DNA of 64,000 bases from Chrysomallon squamiferum (GCA_012295275.1 CM022673.1:23479081-23543080); one strand, 5' to 3'. Positions 1 to 20,169 are shown, counted from the first letter of the stretch. The notes: generated from the letters alone by a model not told the origin. Translations and numbers: made by a program.

Positions 1-57
1 CTTGGCAATTTCTTCAAAAATATTGTAATATGAAATATAAAGCAATGGACTGTTAAA
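1..57 (+). pseudogene. 3' end of an unidentified reading frame, cut by window edge
   Basis: From base 3 the plus strand reads WQFLQKYCNMKYKAMDC followed by a stop. The same peptide and stop are encoded on the minus strand at about 36626-36679, and the DNA match continues past the stop to about base 90. Two copies in opposite orientation suggest a terminal exon or transposon-encoded C-terminus that has been duplicated. I do not recognise the family, and the upstream part lies outside the window. It may be a live terminal exon or a fragment. Confidence 0.3.
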
Positions 58-1346
58 ATGTCAAAAAACTGTACAAAGGCTATGTTTTTTTTGTTTTTTT
101 TTTAAATGCTGTATTTGATATATACATGTTAAGATTATACATTTTCTATCTGAATGGAAACAAAAACACCTATTATCATCAGAAAATAAAAACAAGAAAA
201 CTGGCAAAGTATTTTTTACTCTCCAGGGCAATAGCTTGTAATGGTCTTTATTCCGTTTTATTCCAACAATGTTCACAGTTAAGAACTGGAAATATGATTT
301 TGACATTCTTTACTTAACAGTTTTTTAATTATTGTTGGGTTAAATTTTTTGTTTCTATTGCTGAAGTTTAAAATCTGAAATATTTACCAATCAAATAACT
401 TACAATAATAATGATGATTATGCTGATGATGATAATTCAAGATTTGATGTCATCAGAAATCTATATTGAGCTATAAGTATTTATAATTAATAAAGTGAAC
501 TAATTATATTAATGTTTACAATATCAATCAACTTTGAAAATGTTTTAGCTTCACCTGATATCATATGCAATTTGGTTTAAATGACATTTGAACTCAGCAA
601 AATACTACTAACATTACCTGGACTTTTATCAGTTTAATACACTTAAATGTTCTTAATGGGATACAGAATCATGTAGCACATTAAAAATTACAAAAATGAT
701 TAAAATGATAATAATAATAATAATAAAAAGCCAAATTTATAATGAATCAGGAACAAAATCTTCACTTGGACATGGAAAAAAGTCTTTACAACATTTAACT
801 AACTGAACCTGGAAAAAAAAGAGAAAAAATTTAAAATAGATTAAAAACAAAATTTTTTATTTTTAAAAATTAATAAAATTAACATTTCTGTACTGGCATT
901 AGAAACAAACAATAAAAATAAAATAAAATATGAAGCGTTTCAGTCTAATATACTGAGCAATATTTTATGACAAAAAGGACACCCCACAACATTATGAAGG
1001 GACACTATAGAAAAATTACACACGATTCACATGGACCATAATATAATAGTGCTACAACAGGGACGCTGGCAGACAGACGTATTCTACAGTGTTCTATACA
1101 CTGACAGAAATTTGAAAAAGTAAATAAATTTGTAAAAAACCTAAAAACCTAAATAAAACGGGCACTTCTCAAATCTGGACTCCCTCTCTAGATCCGCCCC
1201 TGATTCTGCAGCTAGTATTAGTATTGCAGATAACAGCTAGTATCAACGTTATTCGTCTTATTATTATTGATCTTCTAGCACCTACTAGTAATAAAACAAC
1301 AAAATATAAGTTAAATATTGTATTATATTGTAGTTCACCTTTCTAG

Positions 1347-4567
<3,221 letters not shown>

Positions 4568-4713
4568 CTTGTCAGAAACTAATGTACTCGATTCGGTCGT
4601 CACCAACACAGTAATAAGCCAAATATTATGACAAAACTAATGTAATTAGAGTTATGTCCCTTATCATATTAACTACAGGGACCGTTTCAAGATTGTCATA
4701 GAATTGGATAGCT

Positions 4714-4720
4714 ATTGGTT
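4714..4720 (-). promoter_or_regulatory. CCAAT box upstream of ACBP-A
   Basis: ATTGGTT on the plus strand reads AACCAAT on the coding strand, about 147 bp upstream of the start codon. The same box lies about 163 bp upstream of the copy B start, inside a conserved block that also holds 'gtaattagagtta'. Conservation between otherwise diverged flanks supports a promoter element; function is inferred. Confidence 0.45.
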
Positions 4721-4800
4721 TATCATCTGATGAATGAATTTGTTAACATACAACATATACACATAGAATAACTGACTAATGTCTTAAGATATCCTGCGGT

Positions 4801-5297
4801 AAAATAAATATTGCTAAAAGTTAGATAAATAAAATAAAATAAAAAAATAACCAAAGCAAAATAGTTCTTAAAAAATACAATTTATTTATTTTTCAAAATG
4901 AAAACCGTTATATATATATATATGTATGTATGTATGTTTGTATGTAACATATACACATACACATAAGCACATACACACTATTATAGACCCTCATCACGTA
5001 ACAATTTGCTGTCCATGTTTTATCTAAAATAAATATAAAACATAAAAAATCTTTACAAATTCTTAAAAATTAATTGCAAGTTGTATGTCATCATATTCAA
5101 TGCATTTATAAGGGCAAGCCACAAGGTAAAACTAGTTTTATTAATTGTTTTCATTATTCTTTAAAAACAAACATGACAAAAATAAATTGTTTACGTGCGG
5201 TTTATCAAAAGAAGAGAACAAATAAAGAAAAACAAAAAGAAAGAAGAAAAAACGGTTTTGAAAACAATTAATGACGCAGGACGGACTCTGTGTGTAT

Positions 5298-5351
<54 letters not shown>

Positions 5352-5606
5352 GGTTGGGTTTGAGGATACATGTTCCAGTTTGATGATCAGTACCTTCGCA
5401 ACATTAAATGTTTTGCCAGGTTGCAGTGTGCCAGTAACCAGTAACCGCATATCGCATTGTATACAATACAAATTCAGACAATAAAAATGGCTAAAAACGC
5501 AACAACAACTGTATGATTAATATAATGAAAAACAGAGACAAAAATAATATTCCACAGTGAATAACTGCTCTTCCTGGAAATTGTCGAACATGATTACTGA
5601 ATCCAT

Positions 5607-5656
<50 letters not shown>

Positions 5657-5690
5657 GTAAAACTTTATAAACTATATAATATATACATTC
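4801..5690. repeat. Microsatellite-rich intergenic stretch
   Basis: No gene is seen. It holds (TA)n and TATG repeats at 4910-4945, (CA)n at about 5299-5349, (GT)n at 5609-5640 and (TA)n at 5641-5656. The CA/GT repeats account for all open frames with poly-His-Thr or poly-Cys-Val. Confidence 0.85.
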
Positions 5691-5692
5691 TG

Positions 5693-5768
5693 TATGTTTA
5701 TGTTTGTGGATAAAACTATAAACTATATATATATAGTTTATAAAGTTTTATCCACAAACATAAACATA
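5693..5768. repeat. Long hairpin (inverted repeat)
   Basis: The arm beginning TATGTTTATGTTTGTGGATA is repeated in inverse orientation up to 5768. Each arm is about 37 bp, with one 2-base indel near the AT-rich centre. The right arm continues into sequence shared with 11766-11830. Confidence 0.85.
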
Positions 5769-5802
5769 TACACACATAAACACACAGAAACACGTTTCTA
5801 TG

Positions 5803-5881
<79 letters not shown>

Positions 5882-6564
5882 AATAGACGAAAGTAATGGA
5901 CGAATGAACATTAATTTTGTGTAACGGCTTATTATTTATTTATATTTTATATCGTGGAAATGTTTTTGAATTTGTTTATTTTTTTTCCCTTTTGGTGTTT
6001 AACAGTGCTGCCCAACCTTTTCCGAACATGGGCCGGACTCACATTTCTAGCCTTTCATTTTTTAATACAACTACTTGAAATGGTTTGAAAAAGTATTCAC
6101 AACTGAAAACATTGATTCTTTTATTCTATTTATAGAAATTATCCATTATACAATTATAATTCATAACTCAGTTTAAACATAGGGGTCCTACATATGGTAC
6201 TATTTCTATTACTTCTTCACTGCTATCAAAAAATTATAGTCTCCAGATATTACACGAATACGAAATTAAAATTTTTGATTTAGAACCTTACATTCTATAA
6301 AACAATTTTAACAACTGATCAAGATTAAAAAAAACATTTGTTCAAATAAATGGCTTTGTATTTCAATAATAGAACAATTGTATTGAATAATTAAGGAATA
6401 AACTGAAGACTGACTAGCGGGACCGGATTCTAAGGCTTCGTGGGCCGGACGTTGGGCAGCATTGGTGTATAATAATAATTAATTTTGAGACTTAATGTTT
6501 ACATCATAAACGAAAAAAAAAAAAAAAAAAAAATTAGGAAGAATAAGAAAATAATGCATTAAAA

Positions 6565-6600
<36 letters not shown>

Positions 6601-6800
6601 GATACAATTCATATCGCTGGTATTCCTGCAAAAATGTTATTGTCTATCAATATTATTTAACAAACAACTAAAATCATAATTTTTGTCATTTTGAAGATAT
6701 ATTAAAAAGATAACAACTCTAAATAATAAATAAATAAATAAGAGATTATTATAGAAATAAAATAGATTAAACGAACAGACAGACAGAAATAGACATATAT
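5740..6800. repeat. Dispersed duplication unit, left copy (carries a MITE)
   Basis: Matches 11766-12357 in order: 'agtttataaagtt', the CT microsatellite, 'taattttgtgtaacggctta', 'taataataattaattttgag', 'gagattattata' and a final 'taaacgaacag' segment. The left copy is longer mainly because a 462-bp transposon sits in it at 6003-6464. Contains (CT)n at 5805-5876 and (AAT)n at 6567-6599. Confidence 0.85.
6003..6464. mobile_element. hAT-type MITE, 462 bp
   Basis: Begins CAGTGCTGCCCAAC and ends GTTGGGCAGCATTG, imperfect terminal inverted repeats of at least 14 bp, followed inwards by GGGCCGGAC-type subterminal sequence near both ends. It is flanked by 8-bp target duplications, GTGTTTAA (5995-6002) and GTGTATAA (6465-6472). 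The paralogous stretch near 12058-12090 shows the unoccupied site. The 8-bp duplication and CAG ends are typical of hAT elements. No coding capacity is seen. Confidence 0.85.
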
Positions 6801-7451
6801 GTTTTCAACATCTCAAAGCCGGATTAAGCAACTGCGGGGCCCGTATCAAAACATAGCAAAGGCCACCACTACTGGCTAGTTACAAGAGTAAACGAACCCC
6901 CTTCACCCTACGCCCACTGTTATTATAGCCTTACATACAACATAAACACACATATATATACATATGTAGACACACCTTGATGTTTGAACAATCAGTCAGA
7001 TGTACTGTCGAAACAAAAGTATTAAAAACCAGAGCAAATGCCATTAAAACGTGTGCCCCGAAAACGTGGGTCAAAGTTTAGGCCAGAAGACAACTGTGAT
7101 TCAGGCTCAGATTAAGTTATATGTCGCGCCTTCGGGGGTATTTATAAAGCAAAGTCTTTTATAATGGAAGAAAGCGTGCCCGAGCAAAGTCTTTTTAATT
7201 TTTTTTCCAATGGAAGGAGTGTCAGCATTTCTCAGCAACTCGCATTGCATGCTCATCAACGGCAGCATATTTATACTTTTTTCTTCCATCGTCGTTCTTT
7301 GTGCAGTTTGGAACGCTCCCCCGTACAGTTTGTATCCACCATACACAAATAGGTGGGTAGCATTATTTCAATATTAGGAAAACATGATTGCATGTTGTGA
7401 TCGCTGACGAGACGGTACATGAGCAGCTCCAATGCCTCGCCGTCTATCATC

Positions 7452-7493
<42 letters not shown>

Positions 7494-7719
7494 GTCTTTC
7501 TCGCTGTCTCTCTTTCTCTCGATTAGTCTAAAAAAAGTGTTTTCATTAAATGAATGAAAGCGTGTTTCTGTTCCTGTATCATACTTAGTGAGGTGGAGGT
7601 CGATGCAAATATTTTATTGTATATCTATCTATCTATCTATCTCTGTCTATCTATCTCTCTATCTATCTATCTGTCTATCGATCTGTCGATATATCTATAT
7701 GTCTGTCTATCTATCAGTA

Positions 7720-7758
<39 letters not shown>

Positions 7759-10700
7759 TATTATTATTTTTGCTTCTCTTATTTTTTTTTTTTTTTTTTT
7801 TAGAGTCTATTTTATGTGCTGAACTTAGATAACCTCGGACGTAGACTGAAATGGGCTAAAAAGCGAATTATCACTGTAGTAAGTTATCTTATAAATACAA
7901 AAACAAAATCAGTATTTCAAACTGGCAAGCTAGATAAGTGGTTAGGGTGGTCTTAGTAAATCGGAACCGTAGCTTATACAGTTTTGCTGTATCGTAGTTT
8001 TGATACACACATATATACGCATACGCACACAGCCATCTGTCTATCTATATATAATTATGTACATATCGATTTACTACGTGATCATGATTTCCGTGTTACC
8101 GATAAATTTAGATACCACTCGGGGCATATCGTGTTTATTTATAAAAGTACATCAATTATAGAAATATTTCACAATTTTAGTCTTCAGTTTTGTATAACTT
8201 TCAAATACTACTATTTAAATGAGATTAATATTTATTGGTTTCACAGTATCGTGTTAATCTAAAACTTAGCTATACCAAATCTAAAAGCTTCAACATATTA
8301 TCTTGTACATCCTCCACTACTTCAGGCTATGATTCGGTACTGGCATACTAGTTTTCAGCTGACCTTTGTTTTTATCATTACACTGCGACTAAATCAACCA
8401 TTTTGTTTTCCTAGAACAACACTAGATATGCATAATTCTGTTCCTTTATACGAAATTAGCAATTTATGTTTTTAATTACTCATAACAATCCTCACTGACA
8501 GATATATTTTATTAACTAATCATTAAAGTGACATATATCCTTTCTAGAAGATATATCACGAACTTGGAACACTCATTTGTATGGTTGTCAGGTTAGCTGC
8601 TATGTCAGAGAAGCAAAATGGCCGTATCGCAGTGTAAACTGGGATAGTTCACCTTACTGAGAATGCAGCACCGAAGCTGGATAATATAATAATGTAACAT
8701 AGCTTACATTATAGACAGTCCAGTATCGTGATCAGACTGTCATGGACTGTGGACAGCCGTGCTTGACAACAGCTCGCAAATGACACATTACAATGTTTCA
8801 AATTTAACAAAGTTATAATTATAATTATAATTAAAAACAGGGTTTGTCTAATTCATTACTATTTTAGTCTGTCTTCAGCCTTAATGGCTAGAAATATTTT
8901 GTTAAAATATTAAATGTTCTGAGTGGGAAAGGAAAGAATCGTATTTGACAGCTAGTAGATATTTGGGCTGTGCTTTTTTACATCGAGGATAAATTCCATT
9001 TTATCGCACATAGATGACAGAGATAAACTGAACAAGACTGTTTATGTAAACGAACTGGCAAATCCACGATTTTTGAAACAGTGACCCACTTTCAGTTTTG
9101 TAAATATAATTTTTAATACTAAATGAGTTTTATTTTAAAGAAAAAAACAACAAAAAAGCACAGTTAAGCTAGAAAAGGGAGATGGCTAAAAATGCAGAAC
9201 AATAAAATAAGAATTTAAAGAAATTTTGTCCTTTTGTCGTAATTTTATATCGTTTACAGAAAGTAGAAAACTACATTAACTAGAAAACATGAAATTCGGA
9301 ACAAAACATTGTAAAATTCCACAATCCTCAGTCAATAAGAATTTCTATATTTTTATTTAAGAAATGACATTTTTATCATAATGTCAGCCTTCATGCATTG
9401 TGATGAGCTTGTTTTACTATAAACAACAAACAAACAAACAAACAAGCAAACAAACAAACAAACAAGCAAACAAACAAATAAATAAATAAATAATAAATAG
9501 TAATTATATAAATAAACAGAAAAGAAGAAGAAGAAGAAGAAGAAAAAAAATAATACCAATAATAAAAACACCCCCATATTATTATTATTATTTTAAAAAA
9601 AAAAAAGAAAAAATAAAATAAATAAAACAAAGAAACAAACTGCTCACCAGTAAATCTTACAAAAAAAGCGAAAAAAAGAGGTTAAGATAGAAAGAAAAAA
9701 CAAAACTTCCAAATATTATATCTAAAGAGAAATAGGTACCCTAAAATACACATACACACACGCATACACACCAATATATATATATATATATTCAAAATAA
9801 GAAAATAATGCAATAAGAAGAAAATAAAAATAAAAAATAAAAATAAAACAAATAAATAAAAACAACGATAAAAGAGCTACAAAGGACCAACAAATAAAAA
9901 GAAGTTAGAAACAGACAAAACACAGATGACATTAATAGAAGAACAAATTAATTTTAATAATTCAAGTCCAGGATACAGCAATTATTATCCTTTGAAAACA
10001 GGCACAGAGAGTTTCTCAGCTTGATCTCTCGCGTGATCAACCTTCGCTGTGCTTATTACTACTCACTCACCCGCTTCATCTGTGTAATATGTGTCAAAAT
10101 ACATTTTATATAAATGATACTGACATAAATTATTTTATTAGCCCTACAAGAAATTAACAAAACAGGACCTTTCTGATCACGACATAAATCTATTACCATC
10201 GATTTACAGGACCCCCACACACACACACAAAAAAACATACATACTCACACGCATAGGCACAAACACATAGACGCATGCACACACAATATAGATACACACA
10301 AAATATACATATACAAACACAGAGATACCATCTCCGAAAAACAATGGTGAAAACCAGTAACATCAACAAACCAAACCAAAACAAACTTTGAACCAGACAT
10401 CAGCAACACAGATAGAAAAAAAAGAATTAAATTGGTAATTAGTGATTTCCCCCTTCCCAATTTTTATTTCTGTGAAAATAGCAGTTTCGGATTGAGTTAC
10501 CACAGTATTTTTTTTTTTAAATTATCTGATCGTATTCACATTTGTATAAAGAACATACATACATTTGTATAATTAAATACATATTACAATTTTTATACGC
10601 ACTGATTCGCCAAGGTTACCTCGTCCGATTCTGGTAATAAAAGAACTAAGGTAATAAATATATCGCTGAGACAAGTAATAAAAGACGGAAATAAGACAGA

Positions 10701-11267
10701 CACAGTATTTTAACCATCTGTTTGGAATACAGACAGGATTCGATGATCCGATAAAGCATAATTCAGAATTAAATAATATATATACATGCAAATAACGGTT
10801 AACCTTTACTGTTGTTCATTCATTCGACTGGCGGTGGTCCAATTAATAGTGTCTTGTTTAATCTAGCATAAAATCAACAAATGTCTTAAGATGAAATTTA
10901 AATGTCACATCTATCGAAAGATACGTATGGGTGTGCATGTATGGAGTATGTATATGCATTTCTGCCAGAACAAAATTTTGTTTTGTGAAAATGACGTACA
11001 GAAAAAAATAACAAAAATACACAAAAAAGTTAACAGACGAAAAAACACAAAAAAAAACCCCAACAAACATTAAAAAAAACACCCCCAAAACAACAACAAC
11101 CAAATAACGATAATTAAGAGACACTCTCATATACACAAAAAGCTAAGACTATTAAAATATTTCTCTGAATACACCCCCAGACAAATAAACAACCCCTGCC
11201 TCTCTCCCTCTCTCTCTCTCTCTCTCGGTCTATGTATCTCTCTCTTGCTAACAGAACACTGATATGC

Positions 11268-11340
<73 letters not shown>

Positions 11341-11765
11341 TTCATAAACCAATTACTGTACAAATCGTTAACAACTGCCTTAGGCAGAGAGAGAGAGAGA
11401 AAAAAAAAATGAAATAAATACATAACCGAATATTCAAATGCACTAGATCATTTAACATTAACTCAAGACGTTAAACGTCACGATTTTGTATAATAAGACA
11501 GCCGAGTGGAAACATTAACTGTTTTATTGCCAAAATCATACAGCGACAGCGCAGTCCCCATCCACGATAGCTGAATTGTTTTTCGTCAACGAAAACGAAC
11601 AGCTGATAATAAGCCGAGACAATGGCCTGGTCGGTACGGGTATGTATTTCACACAGTTTTAAAATTATATTCTAATTCACGTTTTAGTTTATAAAAATGA
11701 CATAGTAGTCTATAAAGCTTTCTGCTTCCTGGGTTCATATCATAATTGGTGGCAGGCTAAAAGAA
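6801..11765. other. Intergenic, microsatellites and unrecognised sequence
   Basis: No gene supported. Tracts: (CT)n 7453-7489; (CTAT)n and variants 7621-7757; poly(T) 7780-7800; (CAAA)n and (AAAT)n 9421-9492; (AAG)n 9524-9543; (TA)n 9773-9790; (CT)n 11203-11226; (CA)n 11271-11333. The segment from 6829 ('agccggattaag...ggggcccg') resembles one end of a hAT-like element, but no partner end was found. All longer open frames here follow the repeats. Confidence 0.6.
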
Positions 11766-12357
<592 letters not shown>

Positions 12358-12365
12358 AGGTCTGC

Positions 12366-13596
12366 ATGCTGCAGTTGTTTCTGACTTGGTTTAGAATCGC
12401 GAGCTGCGTATACTGTAATTATTACAGCAGGAGTCGCTTTCCTTCACAGTACTCAGCCTACAGACCAATGTCTTACTGTATTCGCATGGTTTACGGCCGC
12501 AGAAGATTCTGCCCATTTTCTCATCCTTTCATCAATAGCAGGATCAACTTTCAATCTTTTAATGAACTCGATGCCGAGAAAGATATTAAACGATCTTACG
12601 GAGACATGTTTTTGACGGTGGAGGAGTTGAAAAAGACTTTAAGGATGGACAGATCTAGTAACATTAATTGGAAAAATGGAGTCCAAGTGCCAAGGAAAAG
12701 TGTGAACACTATCGACGGATCGACTGGAAACGAGTTCAAAACATCATCGACCTTCAGAGGCGACATTTTTGAAGTTAATTCAGATTGTTGTTCCACGTAA
12801 GTGTAGATTAAATAAGTTACGTAATTCAAAGGGAGATCGAGTTTTTCAGAAAAGGGAGAAAAGGCCATTAAGTTGGATATAACATTCAAGATGAAGCAAG
12901 TCTTATTACAAAGAAAAAGAACGCTAAAAAAGAAAGAAATTCTGTTGAATTTTCATATTTGTTTTAAAAGAGGATGATGCAACAGCCTGCTGTTCTTACT
13001 CATCATTGATGTATGTGATATATTTTATAAAGCGAGAAGTCATTTACTATTATTCTCATCATCATTATCGGAAAGCATCATTAACCCCATTGTAGTAGTG
13101 TTATTATCAATTAATTTTCTCGTCATTTATTTCAGAACCGAAGTATTCTTTGTCAATAAAACAATGACTGACATTGACAACATTCCTCGAAAAATCGCGC
13201 AGTTACCGAAAATTGGAGCGTACCAATTCATCCGTCACGGTTTATGTGCGTAAGTATTCGTAACGACAAACAATCTTTTTTGTTCTCTCTATAACGAGAA
13301 AAATAATATAATGTAATATTATAAGGACTGATAAACAGATAGTCAGACAAGCAGAGACAGAGAAAGAGAGTGATAAATTAGGTTTATTTATGCATAATTT
13401 GCACTCATTCATGCAAAGATCCGATTAAAAATGAATATTTTTTTACAGAAATAAAGGCGCGTGTCAAGGCACATGTGTACAACATTTTATCAACTTGCCT
13501 CTGGCTGTCGATGAACCCGGCAGTTCGGGATTTCCAATATCCTTCCGCTTTTTCAGTGTACCGGGCTATTGCTCGTGCAGATTTATAGGATTTTAG
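12366..13596 (+). CDS. Cysteine-rich, cystine-knot-like secreted-type protein (Spatzle/Trunk-like)
   Basis: Three plus-strand exons join in phase: 12366-12796, 13136-13249 and 13449-13596, each with GTAAG donors and CAG acceptors, giving 230 residues. The C-terminal half holds seven cysteines in the order CC...C...C...C...CxC: NSDCCST, IRHGLC, GACQGTC and GYCSCRF. The segment TCVQHFINLPLAVDEP and the end FRFFSVPGYCSCRF recall Spatzle-type cystine knots; the 2-1-1-1-2 cysteine order also fits PTTH/Trunk. Such proteins are secreted as a prodomain plus a knot. The N-terminus is weakly hydrophobic, not a clear signal peptide. A CAG at 12357-12359 could be an acceptor, so an upstream signal-peptide exon may exist. 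An NKT sequon lies in exon 2. A broken copy of exon 2 lies at 32919-33027. Gene structure is well supported; the family is tentative. Confidence 0.6.
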
Positions 13597-13740
13597 ACAG
13601 ATCAAGGAACAAACAAGACGATGCAACAACAACAACAACAACAACAAAGAATAGCTGAGCAGTAATCTTGTAATGATCAAGTCATATCATGCCATGTAAA
13701 ATCATGTTAGTCCCGATACTTAATCATAATGTTTAAAGTG

Positions 13741-17778
<4,038 letters not shown>

Positions 17779-18299
17779 TGTTACAGTCAATATGTCAAAC
17801 TAGTTATCTGGTCTAATTCCTGAAACGTACAGGCACTTAGCCTAACGCCCAAGACCTTCGGGCATTTGGCCTAATGACTAAAAGTTCCAGGAATTAGGTC
17901 AAAGGACTGGTTATATTTTGGTTGGTGTTGTTTGACACTGTCTGACAGCAATTCAGGCAATCAGTCAAATGGGTTTAATGCTTTGTGTACATCTGTTAAT
18001 TGTAGGGATTAGTGGTTCAATTCAGTTCTTTATTATCGTGAGCTTTACAGCTTATTGATATACAGTGTCAGTAATAAAATAAAAAAAATGAAAGAATTAC
18101 AAATAGTGACAGTATAATAAAAAAAAAAAAAAAAAAAAAAATAAAAACTGGAGAATAGAAAAGGCACATAAATCAAAAATTTTCTACACAAAAATTCTTT
18201 AAACAAATATTTTCCCAAATTACACAGTGATTTCCTATTTTCAATCTCATCTTCAATCTCTATTACATAATATACATATTTTTTTCTGCTCTCTCAGTA

Positions 18300-18745
18300 T
18301 TGCTGTATCTCCCAGACTCAGCTGCCACCTGATGTCCAGATAGCCTCACTTTTGTTAAGTATCTTTTATAAATCATTGGTATAGATTTAACTAAATAAAA
18401 CTGAATTGATACACCATCTGTAATTTTTATATAAACTGTTACATTTCACAGTTGAATTTAGCTGAACTGAAAGATTATTATTATTTTCATTAATATGGTC
18501 CTGCTCTATCCATATGTATCCCAGTGCCAGTTCATATAAAGGTTTCTTAATAAAAATAATCGAATTATTTTTCTATAACGTAAAATACAATTTTTACCAA
18601 AATCTAAGTGAATTTTCTCAATAACATATGCTTTTTGAAAATCCAGTATCTCATTACCATAAAACAGCACACTAGTTACGTATGTATCAAACACTGACAA
18701 TAGAGAAAAGTAATTTAAAGACATATTATTTACACTTTTTTTCAC
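18300..18745 (-). pseudogene. LINE reverse-transcriptase C-terminal fragment nested in Ginger-like element
   Basis: The minus-strand frame 18506-18745 reads VFDTYVTSVLFYGNEI...VIEKIHLDFGK, the conserved region after the RT core of non-LTR retrotransposons (LFDTxVxxVLLYGxExW...IEKxHxxFCK). A frameshift near 18575 moves the reading to KPLYELALGYIWIE, matching the following ELGxxPL-like segment. Stops interrupt the rest towards 18300. It is dead and lacks the catalytic core. I cannot define its borders exactly. Confidence 0.6.
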
Positions 18746-18989
18746 AGCATATGTTGCCTTATTGTTGTGTTACTGTTTCATCAAGGACATGTTCAGATTT
18801 CAAGGACATGTTCAGTTCTTAAAAAACACATATTATTAGTGTTGGGTACTGGCTTCATTGCTCAGTGTTGATAGGTGGTATAAAATACAGTGGCTACTGA
18901 TCACATTCAGATCGCTTATGTGTCCACCGTGGAGATTCCTGTAGAAGTTCGATTTTAGAGAGAACTGTTTAAGAAGTATTAAGAAGTAC

Positions 18990-19900
18990 AAAGCGTGCAA
19001 GAGAGTGTACATTCCAAAGGAAGAGTACTTCTTGATTATGGACCAGCTACAGACCCCAGGAAGGAAAGCCAGGAAGAAAACAGATGAAGACATACCTCTG
19101 TACTACGTTTCCTTTGAAGACACCTTTGGCGTCATCAAGCATACATCCAAAAAGTATGTAAATTTGACATGTGAAGCTATCGAATTGTTGAAGTCACTGT
19201 ACATGGATTGTCAACAGAAACGCAAGAGGCTAACAACCAAAGGAATGGTAGTCCAACCTATTCTGACCAAGGAATTTTCATCACGTGGCCAAGTGGATAT
19301 TGTAGACTTGCAGTCCTTACCCAGTGGAAAGTAAACGCGGATCATGGCTTACCAGGACCATTTGGCCAAATTCTATATTCTCAAGCCTCTTACTTCGAAG
19401 CATGACAACGGATCCCAGTTGTATACAAGGAACTCATGGAGCTGTGGACCAAAATGGTTATTGTGCGCGAGAAACGAAGCCACCCCCAAAGCAAGGGCTC
19501 TGTAGAGTGGGCAAACTACAACATTAAAGGTGGGTTAGTAGCCTGGAGAACGATACAAGGGACTGGTGTGTAGGCATCGTTTGTTAAATTCAGAAAGAAC
19601 TCAAGCTACAGTCCTAGCATCAAGCAACCACCGTATTCTGCTCTCCTTGGAGTGGAAGTGTATGTTGGATTGACATCATCTTCGCTGCATTGGCAGTCTC
19701 TAGTCAGAAGTCGACCAGCTGGCACTGCTATCAATGTCCCTTTAGATCAACAGTGTCAAAGAAGTCGTCCATAGGAGGACAAGCGTTTGTGAAATGCATC
19801 TGAGGGGAGACAAAGAGGTGACAACCAAAACGTTGCAAATGTTTCAAAAACAAATTTTTGAGCAATTCAAGATGTCACTCAAGTTTGAACTGCTGTAATA
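18990..19900 (+). pseudogene. Broken Ginger/KRBA2-like integrase (transposase) gene
   Basis: The open part (19005-19334) holds KYVNLTCEAIELL, KGMVVQPI and FSSRGQVDIVDLQSLPSGK, matching the zinc-binding linker and first integrase strand (RCQVDLIDxQS) of the gypsy-integrase-like transposase known from KRAB-A domain-containing protein 2. A stop and frameshift follow. Recognisable pieces continue in other frames: the YQDHLAKF-like and LTSK segments (19340-19400), an NGSQ segment (about 19410) and SVEWAN (about 19506). These should be the DDE-integrase core, but it is disrupted in several places, so no active enzyme is expected. Confidence 0.7.
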
Positions 19901-20130
19901 AATAGAACACTATTTGATGTGTTTCGAAATAAATGTTTTCATGCAACTGCAAGCCATTCTTTTTCATTCATTAATTTTGCCTAATGACTAGAGGTCTGTT
20001 TCAGTCATTTGGCCTAATTCCTGGAAATATTAGTCATTAGGCCAAACGCCTGAAGGTCTTGAGAGTTAGGCTAAATGCCCAAACACTTCAGGCATTATCC
20101 AACTGACTAGTTTGACATATTGAATGTAAC

Positions 20131-20169
<39 letters not shown>

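Larger units (their letters stand above)
17779..20131 (+). mobile_element. Ginger-like DNA transposon with long inverted ends
   Basis: The left end, starting TGTTACAGTCAATATGTC at 17779, is repeated in inverse orientation up to 20131 (GACATATTGAATGTAACA). The inverted repeats extend over 100 bp with imperfect matching: 'ggcctaatgactaaa' near 17868 pairs with 'tagtcattaggcc' near 20031. TGT...ACA ends fit Ginger/integrase-type elements. The interior carries a broken integrase-like frame (18990-19900) and a LINE fragment on the other strand (18300-18745). I could not see a convincing target duplication because the right flank is a TA repeat. Confidence 0.75.

Noticed and set aside
5141-5484. 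Several overlapping frames with Cys-Val or His-Thr repeats
   Set aside because: They are translations of the CA/GT microsatellite on both strands.
7925-7990. tRNA-like words ('agtggttagg', 'aatcgg') that might be a SINE head
   Set aside because: Box A resemblance only; no convincing box B, no cloverleaf and no repeated body found.
11114-11423. Frames with long Cys-Val, Arg-Glu and His-Thr runs
   Set aside because: Produced by (CA)n and (CT)n tracts; no splice or codon-usage support.
12596-12889. 97-residue frame on the minus strand
   Set aside because: It is antisense to exon 1 of the cystine-knot-like gene, which has consistent splice phases on the plus strand.
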